A model generated the notes under the pieces. The model did not search any database and was not told the origin of the DNA. It saw only the letters and a program-made list of their open reading frames with translations. Source: Lachnospiraceae bacterium (GTDB taxonomy: Bacteria > Bacillota > Clostridia > Lachnospirales > Lachnospiraceae). From it: DNA of 64,000 bases. Made by a program: the position numbers and the translations under genes. This document shows positions 8,639 through 17,066 of the stretch, in pieces (position 1 is the first letter of the stretch; each line of letters opens with the position of its first letter). The stretch lies in the NCBI GenBank assembly GCA_900759665.1, contig CAAEWE010000018.1, positions 124,001 through 188,000 of the forward strand, given 5' to 3'.

Positions 8639-9253
8639 TTAATATCTGCGATACAAACCGGCAACGGTTCCGAGAATTTCTACTTCATTAACAATGATCG
8701 GTTCCATCGTATCGTTTTCCGGCTGTAAACGAAAATGTCCCTTTTCCTTGTAAAAAGTCTTTACCGTGGCGGAATCGTCAACCAGTGCGACCACCAGATC
8801 GCCGTTTCGGGCTGTGTTCTGCTTATGTACGACGATATGATCTCCATCATAAATACCAACATTGATCATACTTTCCCCTTTGACCTTCAGCATAAAAGCT
8901 TCTCCTGATGGCATGTCATCGGCAAGTAATGGAAAATATCCCTCAATATTCTGCTCTGCAAAGATGGGTTCTCCTGCAGCCACATTGCCAATCAGCGGAA
9001 CATTGATAATCTCACGACGGACAAGATTAAATTCATCATCTACGATCTCTATGGCACGGGGCTTTGTGGGATCACGCCGGATATAGCCGTTTTTCTCAAG
9101 AGTCTCCAGATGAGAATGAACGGAGGAGGTTGATTTCAGATGAACAGCCTCACAGATCTCGCGGACAGCCGGTGGATATCCGCGGTTTAATATTTCTGAT
9201 TTGATATATTCCAGTATTTCTAATTGTTTCGGTGATATTCTTCCTTTTTCCAC
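8639..9253 (-). CDS. lexA: LexA repressor (SOS regulator)
   Basis: LexA represses DNA-damage genes and cleaves itself when RecA filaments form. The 204-residue protein has the N-terminal winged helix (ISPKQLEILEYI to TSSVHSHLETLEKNGYIRRD) and the C-terminal peptidase with the cleavage bond Ala93-Gly94, nucleophile Ser128 in KGESMI and Lys165 in SATVKTFY. Start is a GTG with AGGAGA nine bases upstream. Two LexA boxes lie upstream (9283-9294 and 9329-9340), so it is autoregulated, and three more lie upstream of the neighbouring LysM gene. Confidence 0.97.
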   Translation of the reverse strand: MEKGRISPKQLEILEYIKSEILNRGYPPAVREICEAVHLKSTSSVHSHLETLEKNGYIRRDPTKPRAIEIVDDEFNLVRREIINVPLIGNVAAGEPIFAEQNIEGYFPLLADDMPSGEAFMLKVKGESMINVGIYDGDHIVVHKQNTARNGDLVVALVDDSATVKTFYKEKGHFRLQPENDTMEPIIVNEVEILGTVAGLYRRY

Positions 9254-9282
9254 AGCAGGTGTCTCCTTTTTTAGTAAGATAC

Positions 9283-9340
9283 AAACACAAGTTCTTTTAT
9301 TAGAATATCACAACCGGAATTCTTTGTCAAACAAATGTTC
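9283..9340. promoter_or_regulatory. lexA: Two LexA boxes in the lexA promoter region
   Basis: AAACACAAGTTC at 9283-9294 and AAACAAATGTTC at 9329-9340 each differ from GAAC-N4-GTTC at one base. The outer one touches the rsfS stop codon, so the whole regulatory region fits in the short gap. Confidence 0.8.
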
Positions 9341-9694
9341 TCAATGAAGCGTTTCGATATCAATTGGTTTGCCGTCTGACCAGATATGTTCCAGATCGTA
9401 GAACAGGCGGTCATCCCGGTTGAAAAGATGTACCACCAGATCGCCGTAATCCATCAGGATCCAGCTGCTGTCCCGGTTTCCTTCGATTCGCTTCACATCA
9501 AAGCCGGCTTCGTGCATCTTTTCCTGGACATTATTGATCATTGCCTGCAGTTGTGGTTTACTTCCTCCTCCTGCGATGATAAAATAATCTGCCAGAATGG
9601 AGATCTCGCTGATTCCAATGATTTTAATCTCCTCGGCCTTTTTTTCATCTAATGCTTCATAAGCGGTTAATGCCATTTTCTTTGACGGTTCCAT
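9341..9694 (-). CDS. rsfS: Ribosomal silencing factor RsfS (Iojap/YbeB)
   Basis: RsfS binds ribosomal protein uL14 and blocks subunit joining, lowering translation in starvation. The 117-residue protein carries the family core: GISEISILADYFIIAGG, then the stretch around IEGNRDSSWILMDYGDLVVHLF and DLEHIWSDG. The start at 9694 has AAAGGAAA upstream; an ATG at 9754 lies inside yqeK and is unlikely. It follows yqeK and nadD in the order conserved across Firmicutes. Confidence 0.95.
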   Translation of the reverse strand: MEPSKKMALTAYEALDEKKAEEIKIIGISEISILADYFIIAGGGSKPQLQAMINNVQEKMHEAGFDVKRIEGNRDSSWILMDYGDLVVHLFNRDDRLFYDLEHIWSDGKPIDIETLH

Positions 9695-9710
9695 AGAATA
9701 TTTCCTTTCT

Positions 9711-10319
9711 TTATTTACTACACTTTTTGTCATGTAATCGTTTATAGTAGTCATATGCTTCCAGCGTGTGATGCTCGATCTGATCGGTTTTTTCCTTCTC
9801 TCCTTTGCCGAGGTACTCTACGGTATCCCGGAGGATCATATAGACGGCCTCCTCCAGATCAATAAATGCCATTTTGCGGATGGCCGGCAGATGCTCCAGC
9901 ATTTTGCGGTTTGGTTCAATATAATCCGCCGTAAAGACGATCGCCTCCAACAGACTCATGCCAGGACGTCCTGTGGTATGATATCGTATGGCACTGCAGA
10001 CAGCATCATCTTCTACTCCGTACTTTTTGGCGGCATAGCGGGCACCTAGCTTCGCATGAAGCAGATAAGGCTGCTTTTTCTCTGTTTTATTGCAGGGAAT
10101 GTCGTATTTGTCACACTGGCGCAGCATTTCTTTATCGTCAAGGCACTTGGCACAGTCATGCAGTAAACCGGCTAAAGCCGCCTGCTGCAGATCAGTTCCA
10201 TAGCGCATTGCCATGGAAATTGAGGTATGCATTACACCAATGGTATGAAGGTAGCGTTTTTGGGTTATATTTTTCCGGAGTTTATTCTGTAACTGCTCCA
10301 GTTGTTCGTTATCCAGCAT
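9711..10319 (-). CDS. yqeK: HD-domain hydrolase YqeK (Ap4A hydrolase type)
   Basis: YqeK-family enzymes split diadenosine tetraphosphate symmetrically into two ADP. The 202-residue protein has the HD metal site: His25 in LHTIGVMH, the His54-Asp55 pair in LLHDCAK, and a later Asp in FTADYIEPNR. It sits between nadD and rsfS, its usual place, and its AAGGAAG ribosome binding site overlaps the end of nadD. Enzyme activity is inferred from the family. Confidence 0.92.
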   Translation of the reverse strand: MLDNEQLEQLQNKLRKNITQKRYLHTIGVMHTSISMAMRYGTDLQQAALAGLLHDCAKCLDDKEMLRQCDKYDIPCNKTEKKQPYLLHAKLGARYAAKKYGVEDDAVCSAIRYHTTGRPGMSLLEAIVFTADYIEPNRKMLEHLPAIRKMAFIDLEEAVYMILRDTVEYLGKGEKEKTDQIEHHTLEAYDYYKRLHDKKCSK

Positions 10320-10323
10320 GTGT

Positions 10324-10953
10324 TTACACTTCCTTTGCAGTATATCTATGTGTTTTGTATAGTTTTTCCCGGGAAATATACTTTTCCACAGAGGGAGGGA
10401 TCATCTGGTTCACCGGCTGTCCGGACAGGATCCGGCTGCGGATCAGACTTGAGCTGATGGGCATATCCGGCATGGAAAGAACCCGGATGTCTGCCTGATA
10501 ATGGCTGGTCAGGTAAGCAGCTCTCTCCTGCATCCGCTGCATGGTCTCTCCGTTTCGGGAAAATGCCAGGATTGTTGTCATTTTCATAATCTGCTCCGGA
10601 TGGTACCATGTTTCCAGCTCGAATAGGGAATCCCCACCCATTATAAAACAAAACTGATGTTCCGGATATATTTTGTGCAGCCGTTTCAAGGTTTGAGCTG
10701 TGTAGGTTGTTCCCTCATGATGCAGCTCAAAATCAGAAAATGCAAAATATGGCGTGTTTTTGATCGCCAGTCTGATCATATTACTGCGGTGTTCCTCGGA
10801 AATGATCTCAGAGGAGTTTTTATGGGGAGGATTTTTGGATGGCATAAACCAGATCCGGTCAAGGTCTGCCTGCTCATATGCTGCCATGGCCATGGACAGA
10901 TGAGCATTATGAATGGGATTAAAGGTGCCTCCCATAATACCGATCCGGCTCAT
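10324..10953 (-). CDS. nadD: Nicotinate-nucleotide adenylyltransferase
   Basis: NadD transfers AMP from ATP to nicotinate mononucleotide in NAD synthesis. The 209-residue protein shows the nucleotidyltransferase motifs GGTFNPIHNAH (His15 and His18) near the N terminus and SSSLIRSRI near the C terminus. Its ATG overlaps the stop of the yhbY-type gene by 4 bases, so translation is coupled. Length is normal for the family. Confidence 0.95.
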   Translation of the reverse strand: MSRIGIMGGTFNPIHNAHLSMAMAAYEQADLDRIWFMPSKNPPHKNSSEIISEEHRSNMIRLAIKNTPYFAFSDFELHHEGTTYTAQTLKRLHKIYPEHQFCFIMGGDSLFELETWYHPEQIMKMTTILAFSRNGETMQRMQERAAYLTSHYQADIRVLSMPDMPISSSLIRSRILSGQPVNQMIPPSVEKYISREKLYKTHRYTAKEV

Positions 10954-11249
10954 TTTTTGGCGGCGTCCCTTCTCTTTTTTTCCTTTTCCGGATTTAATTT
11001 ATATAAGACAATTTTTTTGCCAATGACCTGAACTACCTGGGAGCCGGTACGCTCTGCCAGGATCCGTGCAAGCTCTTTTGGATCGTCTGCACAGTTTTTT
11101 AATACGGATATTTTGATCAGCTCTCTGGCGTGAAGGGCATCACGGATCGCCTGGGTCATCTGTGGTGTCAGACTTGCCTTGCCGATCTGAAAGATGCTGT
11201 CCATTGTCATTGCCTGGGATTTTAATTCTGCCCGTTCTTTACTTGTCAT
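10950..11249 (-). CDS. yhbY: YhbY-family (CRM domain) RNA-binding protein
   Basis: A 99-residue CRM-domain protein associated with 50S ribosome assembly. The start MTSKERAELKSQA and the motif IGKASLTPQMTQAI, followed by ELIKISVLKNC and a basic C terminus, fit the family. The start at 11249 was chosen on the conserved N terminus; an in-frame ATG at 11261 would add four residues. First gene of the yhbY-nadD-yqeK-rsfS run. Confidence 0.9.
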   Translation of the reverse strand: MTSKERAELKSQAMTMDSIFQIGKASLTPQMTQAIRDALHARELIKISVLKNCADDPKELARILAERTGSQVVQVIGKKIVLYKLNPEKEKKRRDAAKK

Positions 11250-11383
11250 ATTTATTACCATGCCTTTCTTTGGTTTTTCATACCTATTATAAACGAAGAT
11301 GTGGCAGATGCCAAACACTTTTTGGAATAATCATGCATTTTGTACAATATATTATGGTAATTGAAGGATATATGAGGTTTCCG

Positions 11384-12601
11384 ATGAAGTATCAAAAGGC
11401 TTTAGCCATGTTTTTGGCAGTGCTGCTGCTTGCCGGCAGCCAGGGAGATCCAATACATAATGTAACGGTTTATGCAAAGGAGAATAAAAAGGCTGAAGAA
11501 AATAATGCGATGGATATTACTGCGCAGTCCGCAGTTCTGATCGAAAACAGCAGCGGGCGTATCTTATATGAGAAGGAAAAGGACAAAGAACTGATTCCGG
11601 CCAGCATTACAAAGATTATGACGATGCTGCTGATCTTTGAGGCATTGGAAAAGGGACAGATTCATCTGGAGGATTCCGTTTCTGTCAGTGAATATGCGGC
11701 TTCCATGGGAGGTTCCCAGGTGTTTCTGGAACCGGGGGAAACGCAGACGGTGGATACCATGATCAAATGTATCAGTGTGGCAAGTGCCAATGATGCGGCG
11801 GTTGCTATGGCAGAATATGTTGCCGGCTCTGAGCAGGCCTTTGTGGATCAGATGAACCAGAAGGCGAAGGATCTTGGAATGAAGCATACGCATTTTATGA
11901 ATTGTAATGGATTAGACGATTCCATTGAAAGTGGTCATTACAGCAGTGCCTATGATGTGGCATTGATGTCACGGGCATTGATCTCCGGTTATCCGCAGAT
12001 CAGCCACTACTCTACCATCTGGATGGATGAGATTACGCATTCCACCAAAAAGGGAGACACACAGTTTGGACTGAGCAATACCAATAAGCTGATCCGGACA
12101 TATCAGGGAATCACAGGATTAAAAACCGGTTCCACATCTAAGGCAAAATACTGCCTTTCTGCGACGGCCTCCCGTGCGGCTGTGAGCCTTACAGCAGTTG
12201 TGATGGCGGCTCCGGATCCCAAGATCCGTTTTAATCAGGCTGCATCACTGCTGGATTACGGCTTTGCAAACTGTACCGGTTTTGAGGATCAGACTACGGC
12301 TTTGAAGCTGCCTGCGATTCCGGTCAAAAACGGTGTATCAGAAACGGTAATTCCGTATATATCAAAGGATTTTTCTTATACCTTGTGTAAAGGGGAGTCC
12401 GGGGATCAGATCAAGCGCCGGATTGAATATAAAAAGAAGCTTACGGCACCGATCCGTAAAGGAGATATGGTCGGCAGAGTTGTTTATACTATGAATGACC
12501 AGACGTTGGAGGAAATCCCAATTTATGCCGTAAAAAAGGTGCCAAAAGCAGCATATACCGACTGTCTGGAAAAGCTGATGAAGCGATGGCTCGTTGCTTA
12601 A
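11384..12601 (+). CDS. D-alanyl-D-alanine carboxypeptidase (PBP5/DacF family), copy 1
   Basis: The enzyme trims the terminal D-Ala from peptidoglycan stem peptides outside the cell. The 405-residue protein has a signal peptide (KYQKALAMFLAVLLLAGS), the penicillin-binding motifs Ser74-Ile-Thr-Lys77 (PASITKIM), SAN in VASANDAA and KTG in LKTGSTS, then a C-terminal beta domain. I preferred the ATG at 11384 because GAGG lies six bases upstream; an ATG at 11372 would add four residues. A related copy lies at 21.0 kb. A bidirectional terminator follows. Confidence 0.93.
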   Translation: MKYQKALAMFLAVLLLAGSQGDPIHNVTVYAKENKKAEENNAMDITAQSAVLIENSSGRILYEKEKDKELIPASITKIMTMLLIFEALEKGQIHLEDSVSVSEYAASMGGSQVFLEPGETQTVDTMIKCISVASANDAAVAMAEYVAGSEQAFVDQMNQKAKDLGMKHTHFMNCNGLDDSIESGHYSSAYDVALMSRALISGYPQISHYSTIWMDEITHSTKKGDTQFGLSNTNKLIRTYQGITGLKTGSTSKAKYCLSATASRAAVSLTAVVMAAPDPKIRFNQAASLLDYGFANCTGFEDQTTALKLPAIPVKNGVSETVIPYISKDFSYTLCKGESGDQIKRRIEYKKKLTAPIRKGDMVGRVVYTMNDQTLEEIPIYAVKKVPKAAYTDCLEKLMKRWLVA

Positions 12602-12648
12602 TACTACAAAGAATCAATCATTGATATATGGCATTTTCCGATACACTC

Positions 12649-12691
12649 AAAAAGGAAATCCATGCAGATAATTGCTTTGGATTTCCTTTTT
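12649..12691. terminator. Bidirectional terminator between the carboxypeptidase and LCP genes
   Basis: AAAAAGGAAATCCA pairs with TGGATTTCCTTTTT around a 15-base loop; it lies between convergent genes and can serve both. Confidence 0.88.
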
Positions 12692-12726
12692 GATATTGTC
12701 TCATATTTGTAGATTCATGGTCTGTA

Positions 12727-13803
12727 TTACTGTGCCGGTGCCGTTGACGCACTGGTACTGCCGGAGTAACCGCTGACACTGCTGGACGGAGTATACTCAA
12801 ACTCTCCGTTTTTGCCGTCATATTTAAAAATAAACTGGTTGATGGCATCTGCCTGATACTCCTTCTGGATGGTCAGACAGGATCCAACGCCCGGGACATT
12901 TCCACCGGAGAAATATGGATTCACCGGAATCTGAAGCTGATGGATCGTGGTGGTACCCATCATAACCACGTCTTTAATGTAATTAATGATCTGCTTGTTG
13001 GTCAGATCGGTTTTTACATTCTTTTTTAATACATCTTTGGCAATGTCCAGCCATTTTGACATTGGCATTTTCTTGACCTTATTGAAAATACTGGTAATGG
13101 CATTTCTCTGACGCCAGGTACGGCCGTAATCATCAATCTGACCGGTTGGTGTAACAGGCTGGATGCCCTTTGCATATTTACGGATACGGCAGTAACCAAG
13201 TGCCTGTGCCCCGTTCAGCGTATGCTTTCCTGCTTTCACCGTACGGTATTTGGCAGGACGGATATAATTGGTGGCATTTAAATAAGCGGCCTCGGACTCT
13301 GTAAGTTCGATTTCCACACCGCCGACATCATTGACAATGGTTTTAAATGCATCAAAGCTGACTTCTACATATCCGTCAAGCTGGATATTAAAATTCTGGG
13401 CAATGGTTTTATAAAGAAGCTCGATTCCACCAAAGGAGTTGGCGGAATTTAATTTATTGCTTCCGTGATCCGGAATCTCTACCAGCATGTCACGCATCAG
13501 TGTGGTGAGTTTTAAGGTACCATGCTTCATGTCTAATGTGGCGATCAGCATGGTGTCTGTCAGACCGGCTGCAGAATAACCGCTCTCCTTGCGGTAGTCA
13601 TTTCCTACCAAAAGAACATTTACGATATCATCGTCAGAATTGACATGGATACCGGACAGATCTACCTTTGATAAAGAGGTATCGTAATCTCTCTGCACAA
13701 CATCAAGGGTATCTAATACAGCTACCTGCCCTTTGGCGGCTACGAATCCCAGTGCACCGCTGACAATCAGTGCTACTACATAAAGTACTCTTTTAACCCA
13801 CAT
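12727..13803 (-). CDS. LytR-CpsA-Psr (LCP) family glycopolymer transferase, copy 1
   Basis: LCP enzymes attach teichoic acid-like or capsular glycopolymers from lipid carriers to peptidoglycan. The 358-residue protein has one N-terminal membrane helix (about residues 4-24) and the extracellular LCP domain, with DIVNVLLVGNDYRKESG, a DTMLIATLD strand, an arginine in TTLMRDMLVEIP and the RPAKYRTVKAGKHTLNGAQALGY region. It ends in a Ser/Thr/Ala-rich tail. A close paralogue lies immediately upstream (13906-14997); long stretches are almost identical, so the pair arose by tandem duplication. Confidence 0.93.
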   Translation of the reverse strand: MWVKRVLYVVALIVSGALGFVAAKGQVAVLDTLDVVQRDYDTSLSKVDLSGIHVNSDDDIVNVLLVGNDYRKESGYSAAGLTDTMLIATLDMKHGTLKLTTLMRDMLVEIPDHGSNKLNSANSFGGIELLYKTIAQNFNIQLDGYVEVSFDAFKTIVNDVGGVEIELTESEAAYLNATNYIRPAKYRTVKAGKHTLNGAQALGYCRIRKYAKGIQPVTPTGQIDDYGRTWRQRNAITSIFNKVKKMPMSKWLDIAKDVLKKNVKTDLTNKQIINYIKDVVMMGTTTIHQLQIPVNPYFSGGNVPGVGSCLTIQKEYQADAINQFIFKYDGKNGEFEYTPSSSVSGYSGSTSASTAPAQ

Positions 13804-13905
13804 ATGTAATCCTCACATTTATCTTATAGTTTTTGCAATAAATACTTATATATTTTACATGATACCTGAGGAATATGCAAGAGATAGTGTACAAAAAAGG
13901 GGATA

Positions 13906-14997
13906 TTACTGTGCTGTTGTTGTGGTTGTACCTCCGGCAGTATAGGTATACTCCTGCCCTTCTGTGCCTTTATACTTAAAGATGAAATCGTTTAATGCGG
14001 CGGTGTTGGTGGTTATATCCGGCAGGATCACAGAACCGAGGTTTGTGGTGGAACCCGGTGCATAATAATCTCTCTGCGTCGTAAAATAATTATCCATCGG
14101 AATCTGCAGCTGATAAATCTCCATCGTTCCCATCATAACTACATCCTTCATATATCCGATAATATCCTGACTGCCAAGATCTGTGGTTACGTATTTGCTG
14201 AGAATGGTCTGTGCCATATCCATCAGCTTCGGCAGGGAAGTTCCTTTTGCTTTGTTAAAAATTGCATTGATCACATTTCTCTGACGCCAGGTGCGGCCGT
14301 AATCATCCATCTTGCCGTTTGGTGTGACCGGTGTGATACCCTTGGCTGTTTTACGGATACGGCTGTAACCGAGAGCCTGTGCCCCGTTTAACGTGTGCCT
14401 GCCTGCTTTCACCGTGCGGTACTTTGCTGGGCGGATATAGTTAGTAGCATTCAGGTAAGCAGCTTCGGATTCTGTGAGCTCGATCTCGACGCCTCCTACC
14501 GCGTTAACAATGGCCTTTACCGCATCAAAGCCTACTTCTACATAGCCGTCAAGCTTAATATTATAATTCTGGGCAATCGTCTTGTAAAGCAGTGTCGGAC
14601 CATCCTCTCCATAGCCGAAGCATGAATTCAGACGGTTCTGACCATGTCCGGGGATCTCAACGACCTGATCACGCAGCAGAGAAGTCAGTTTAAGATTTTT
14701 GTGCTTTTTGTCCAGTGTGGCGATCATCATAACATCCGGGAGACCGGCTGCTGTATATCCGGATTCCTTGCGGTAGTCATTACCGATCACCAGAATATTG
14801 ACGATGTTGTTATCACTCTTGTAATTGCCATCCGGAAGCTTTACCTCCTTAAAGGCGTTGTCCTTATTTTGATTGACAGAGCTGAATACGATCTGTGTCC
14901 GGGCAATCCAGAAGCCAGCAAACACGCTGGCACACAGAGCAAGTCCAAAGAGAACCTTCGGAACGATCCGCCTGTTTTTTTTCTTTGCTTTTTTCAT
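13906..14997 (-). CDS. LytR-CpsA-Psr (LCP) family glycopolymer transferase, copy 2
   Basis: A 363-residue protein with a basic N terminus (MKKAKKKNRR), one membrane helix (about residues 12-30) and an LCP domain. Motifs include NIVNILVIGNDYRKESG, a VMMIATLD strand and LLRDQVVEIPGHGQNRLNS. The block from VGGVEIELTESEAAYLNA through the RPAKYRTVKAG motif matches copy 1 residue for residue. It ends in a Thr-rich tail. The two genes are separated by about 100 bp and probably share a transcript. The divergence of their first 120 residues and C termini suggests different substrates or regulation. Confidence 0.93.
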   Translation of the reverse strand: MKKAKKKNRRIVPKVLFGLALCASVFAGFWIARTQIVFSSVNQNKDNAFKEVKLPDGNYKSDNNIVNILVIGNDYRKESGYTAAGLPDVMMIATLDKKHKNLKLTSLLRDQVVEIPGHGQNRLNSCFGYGEDGPTLLYKTIAQNYNIKLDGYVEVGFDAVKAIVNAVGGVEIELTESEAAYLNATNYIRPAKYRTVKAGRHTLNGAQALGYSRIRKTAKGITPVTPNGKMDDYGRTWRQRNVINAIFNKAKGTSLPKLMDMAQTILSKYVTTDLGSQDIIGYMKDVVMMGTMEIYQLQIPMDNYFTTQRDYYAPGSTTNLGSVILPDITTNTAALNDFIFKYKGTEGQEYTYTAGGTTTTTAQ

Positions 14998-15139
14998 TTT
15001 CTGTAATCCTTCCTATATATGAGTATTCTCATTATTACATACATATGCATCATACACTATCCCATCATATTTCTCAAGCCTGTTTTGCGATCTTTCAGAA
15101 ACTGTTCAGAAATAAGGAATGAAATTGTCAGACAATCCC

Positions 15140-15168
15140 TTGACGAACATATGTACTTCCTTTATAAT
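15140..15168 (+). promoter_or_regulatory. Strong promoter of the DUF4321 gene
   Basis: TTGACG and TATAAT are separated by exactly 17 bp, 40 bp upstream of the start codon. Confidence 0.8.
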
Positions 15169-15207
15169 AAAGCAGATGTTATTTTAATTAGAAATGAGGT
15201 GAATCAT

Positions 15208-15468
15208 ATGGCTCGTGGTGCCGGTAAAAATAACTGGGCATTGTTTTTGCTGCTTTTGGCAGGAATCGTGATCGGTAGTTTTATTGCCCAGGCGACAGCA
15301 GGTATTTCCGCTCTTTCCTGGCTCAGCTACGGACAGAAATTTGGTCTGACACATCCTTTTAAATTGGATCTGGGGATTCTGGTGCTGACCTTTGGTCTTT
15401 CGGTCAAGATCACACTGGGAAGTATTCTTGGAATTGTGATTGCAATTATCATTTATCATTTTATTTAG
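15208..15468 (+). CDS. DUF4321 small membrane protein
   Basis: An 86-residue protein with two hydrophobic segments (about residues 9-30 and 52-85). The pattern KNNWALFLLLLAGIVIGSF and the KFGLTHPFKLDLGILVLTFG motif match DUF4321, a conserved Clostridia family of unknown function. The start at 15208 has GAGGTG seven bases upstream; the longer open frame has no ribosome binding site. It is monocistronic, with a near-consensus promoter and its own terminator. Confidence 0.82.
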   Translation: MARGAGKNNWALFLLLLAGIVIGSFIAQATAGISALSWLSYGQKFGLTHPFKLDLGILVLTFGLSVKITLGSILGIVIAIIIYHFI

Positions 15469-15473
15469 TACAT

Positions 15474-15530
15474 AAAAAACCTTACCGGATCTTTATAAGA
15501 ATATCTTATGAAAAGCGGTAAGGTTTTTTA
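15474..15530 (+). terminator. Terminator after the DUF4321 gene
   Basis: AAAAAACCTTACCG pairs with CGGTAAGGTTTTTT; A and T runs on either side allow use in both directions. Confidence 0.85.
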
Positions 15531-15536
15531 TATATC

Positions 15537-15581
15537 ATGCTCCGGCAGAGATCCGAAAAAGTATCGGTTTTGCCGGAGCAT
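15537..15581. terminator. Second hairpin between DUF4321 and the decarboxylase operon
   Basis: ATGCTCCGGCA (15537-15547) pairs perfectly with TGCCGGAGCAT (15571-15581), with a short inner CCGA/TCGG pairing. It is followed by a weak T tract on the + strand only, so its role as a terminator for the - strand operon is uncertain. Confidence 0.5.
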
Positions 15582-15626
15582 TTGTTTATAAGATGACATC
15601 AATTATATTTCATCTTCGCAGAAGGA

Positions 15627-17051
15627 TTAAACCGGATAAGCCTTGCTCTCGGTATCAGCAGCGGCTGCATCAACCTTGTTCTGCTGTGCCTCACGGTATT
15701 TGAAGAACTCAGTTGCTACCTGTGGGAACAGTGCATAGGAAAGCACGTCCTCATCCTGCTGCTTGTACTGAGCCATTTCCTTCTCGATATCTGCAAGCTG
15801 TGGCTTGATCAGATCGGCTGGACGGCATGTGATCGGTTTGGTATCACCAATACACTTCTTCTGTACTTCCTTATCAAATGGCTTTACAGTCTGTCCGAAC
15901 TCTCCGGAAAGGAGCTTCTTGGACTCTTTTGTTACCATCTTATAGCGCTCGCCGGATACTACATTCAGAACAGCCTGTGTACCAACGATCTGTGAAGAAG
16001 GTGTTACAAGAGGTGGCTCACCGAAGTCCTTACGAACCTTTGGTACTTCCTCAAGTACCTGCTCGTACTTGTCCTCCTGCCCCATTTCTTTGAGCTGGGA
16101 TACCAGGTTACTAAGCATTCCGCCAGGTACCTGATAACGCAGTGTCTGGATATTAACCCCGAGCACCTTTGTATTCATCAGGCCAGTCTTTAATGCTTCC
16201 TCACGCATTGGACGGAAGTAATCAGCGATCTCTGCAAGCTTATCAAGATCAAGACCGGTATCATAAGGTGTGCCCTTGAATGCCTCAACCATAACCTCTG
16301 TAGCAGGCTGGCTGGTACCCATAGCAAATGGAGAGATTGCGGTATCAATGATATCGCAGCCCGCCTCTACTGCCTTCATATAAGTCATAGAAGCTACACC
16401 GGAGGTGTAATGGGTATGCAGGTCGATTGGAATATCAACGGACTCCTTGAGTGCCTGAACAAGCTCAGTAGCCTTGACAGGAACTAAGAGACCTGCCATA
16501 TCCTTGATACAAAGGGATTTGGCACCCATGTCCTCAATTCTCTTTGCCATATCTTTCCAGTAATCCAGAGTATATGCATCACCCAGAGTATAGGAAAGAG
16601 CAATCTGTGCATGACCGTTTTCTTTGTTGGCTGCCTTTACTGCGGTCTCCAGGTTACGGAGATCGTTCAGACAGTCAAAGATACGGATAATATCAATACC
16701 GTTTGCGATGGATTTCTGTACGAAGTACTCTACCACGTCATCTGCATAATGGTTGTAACCGAGGATATTCTGTCCACGGAAAAGCATCTGCAGCTTTGTG
16801 TTTTTGAAACCGTCTCTTAATTTACGAAGTCTCTCCCATGGATCCTCCTTGAGGAAACGAAGGGAAGCATCAAAGGTAGCACCACCCCAGCACTCTACTG
16901 CATGGTATCCGATCTGATCCATCTTGTCTACGATCGGAAGCATCTGCTCTGTGGTCATTCTGGTGGCGATCAGAGACTGATGAGCATCACGCAGAATGGT
17001 TTCTGTTATTTTTAAAGGTTTCTTTTCAATAGATTTCTCTTTATTAGCCAT
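15627..17051 (-). CDS. Oxaloacetate decarboxylase alpha / pyruvate carboxylase B-type carboxyltransferase, without biotin domain
   Basis: This 474-residue protein is the TIM-barrel carboxyltransferase that moves CO2 between oxaloacetate/pyruvate and protein-bound biotin. Visible motifs are ETILRDAHQSL (metal Asp22), GATFDASLRFL, the lysine in CIKDMAGLL and the metal pair in DLHTHYTSG. Classical OadA has a C-terminal biotin domain; this one ends without it, and a separate biotin carrier is encoded two genes upstream. It is the last gene of a five-gene operon with the sodium-pump beta subunit, biotin carrier, OadG-like subunit and an acyl-CoA-type carboxyltransferase. Confidence 0.92.
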   Translation of the reverse strand: MANKEKSIEKKPLKITETILRDAHQSLIATRMTTEQMLPIVDKMDQIGYHAVECWGGATFDASLRFLKEDPWERLRKLRDGFKNTKLQMLFRGQNILGYNHYADDVVEYFVQKSIANGIDIIRIFDCLNDLRNLETAVKAANKENGHAQIALSYTLGDAYTLDYWKDMAKRIEDMGAKSLCIKDMAGLLVPVKATELVQALKESVDIPIDLHTHYTSGVASMTYMKAVEAGCDIIDTAISPFAMGTSQPATEVMVEAFKGTPYDTGLDLDKLAEIADYFRPMREEALKTGLMNTKVLGVNIQTLRYQVPGGMLSNLVSQLKEMGQEDKYEQVLEEVPKVRKDFGEPPLVTPSSQIVGTQAVLNVVSGERYKMVTKESKKLLSGEFGQTVKPFDKEVQKKCIGDTKPITCRPADLIKPQLADIEKEMAQYKQQDEDVLSYALFPQVATEFFKYREAQQNKVDAAAADTESKAYPV

Positions 17052-17066
17052 GATTCTCCTCCAATT

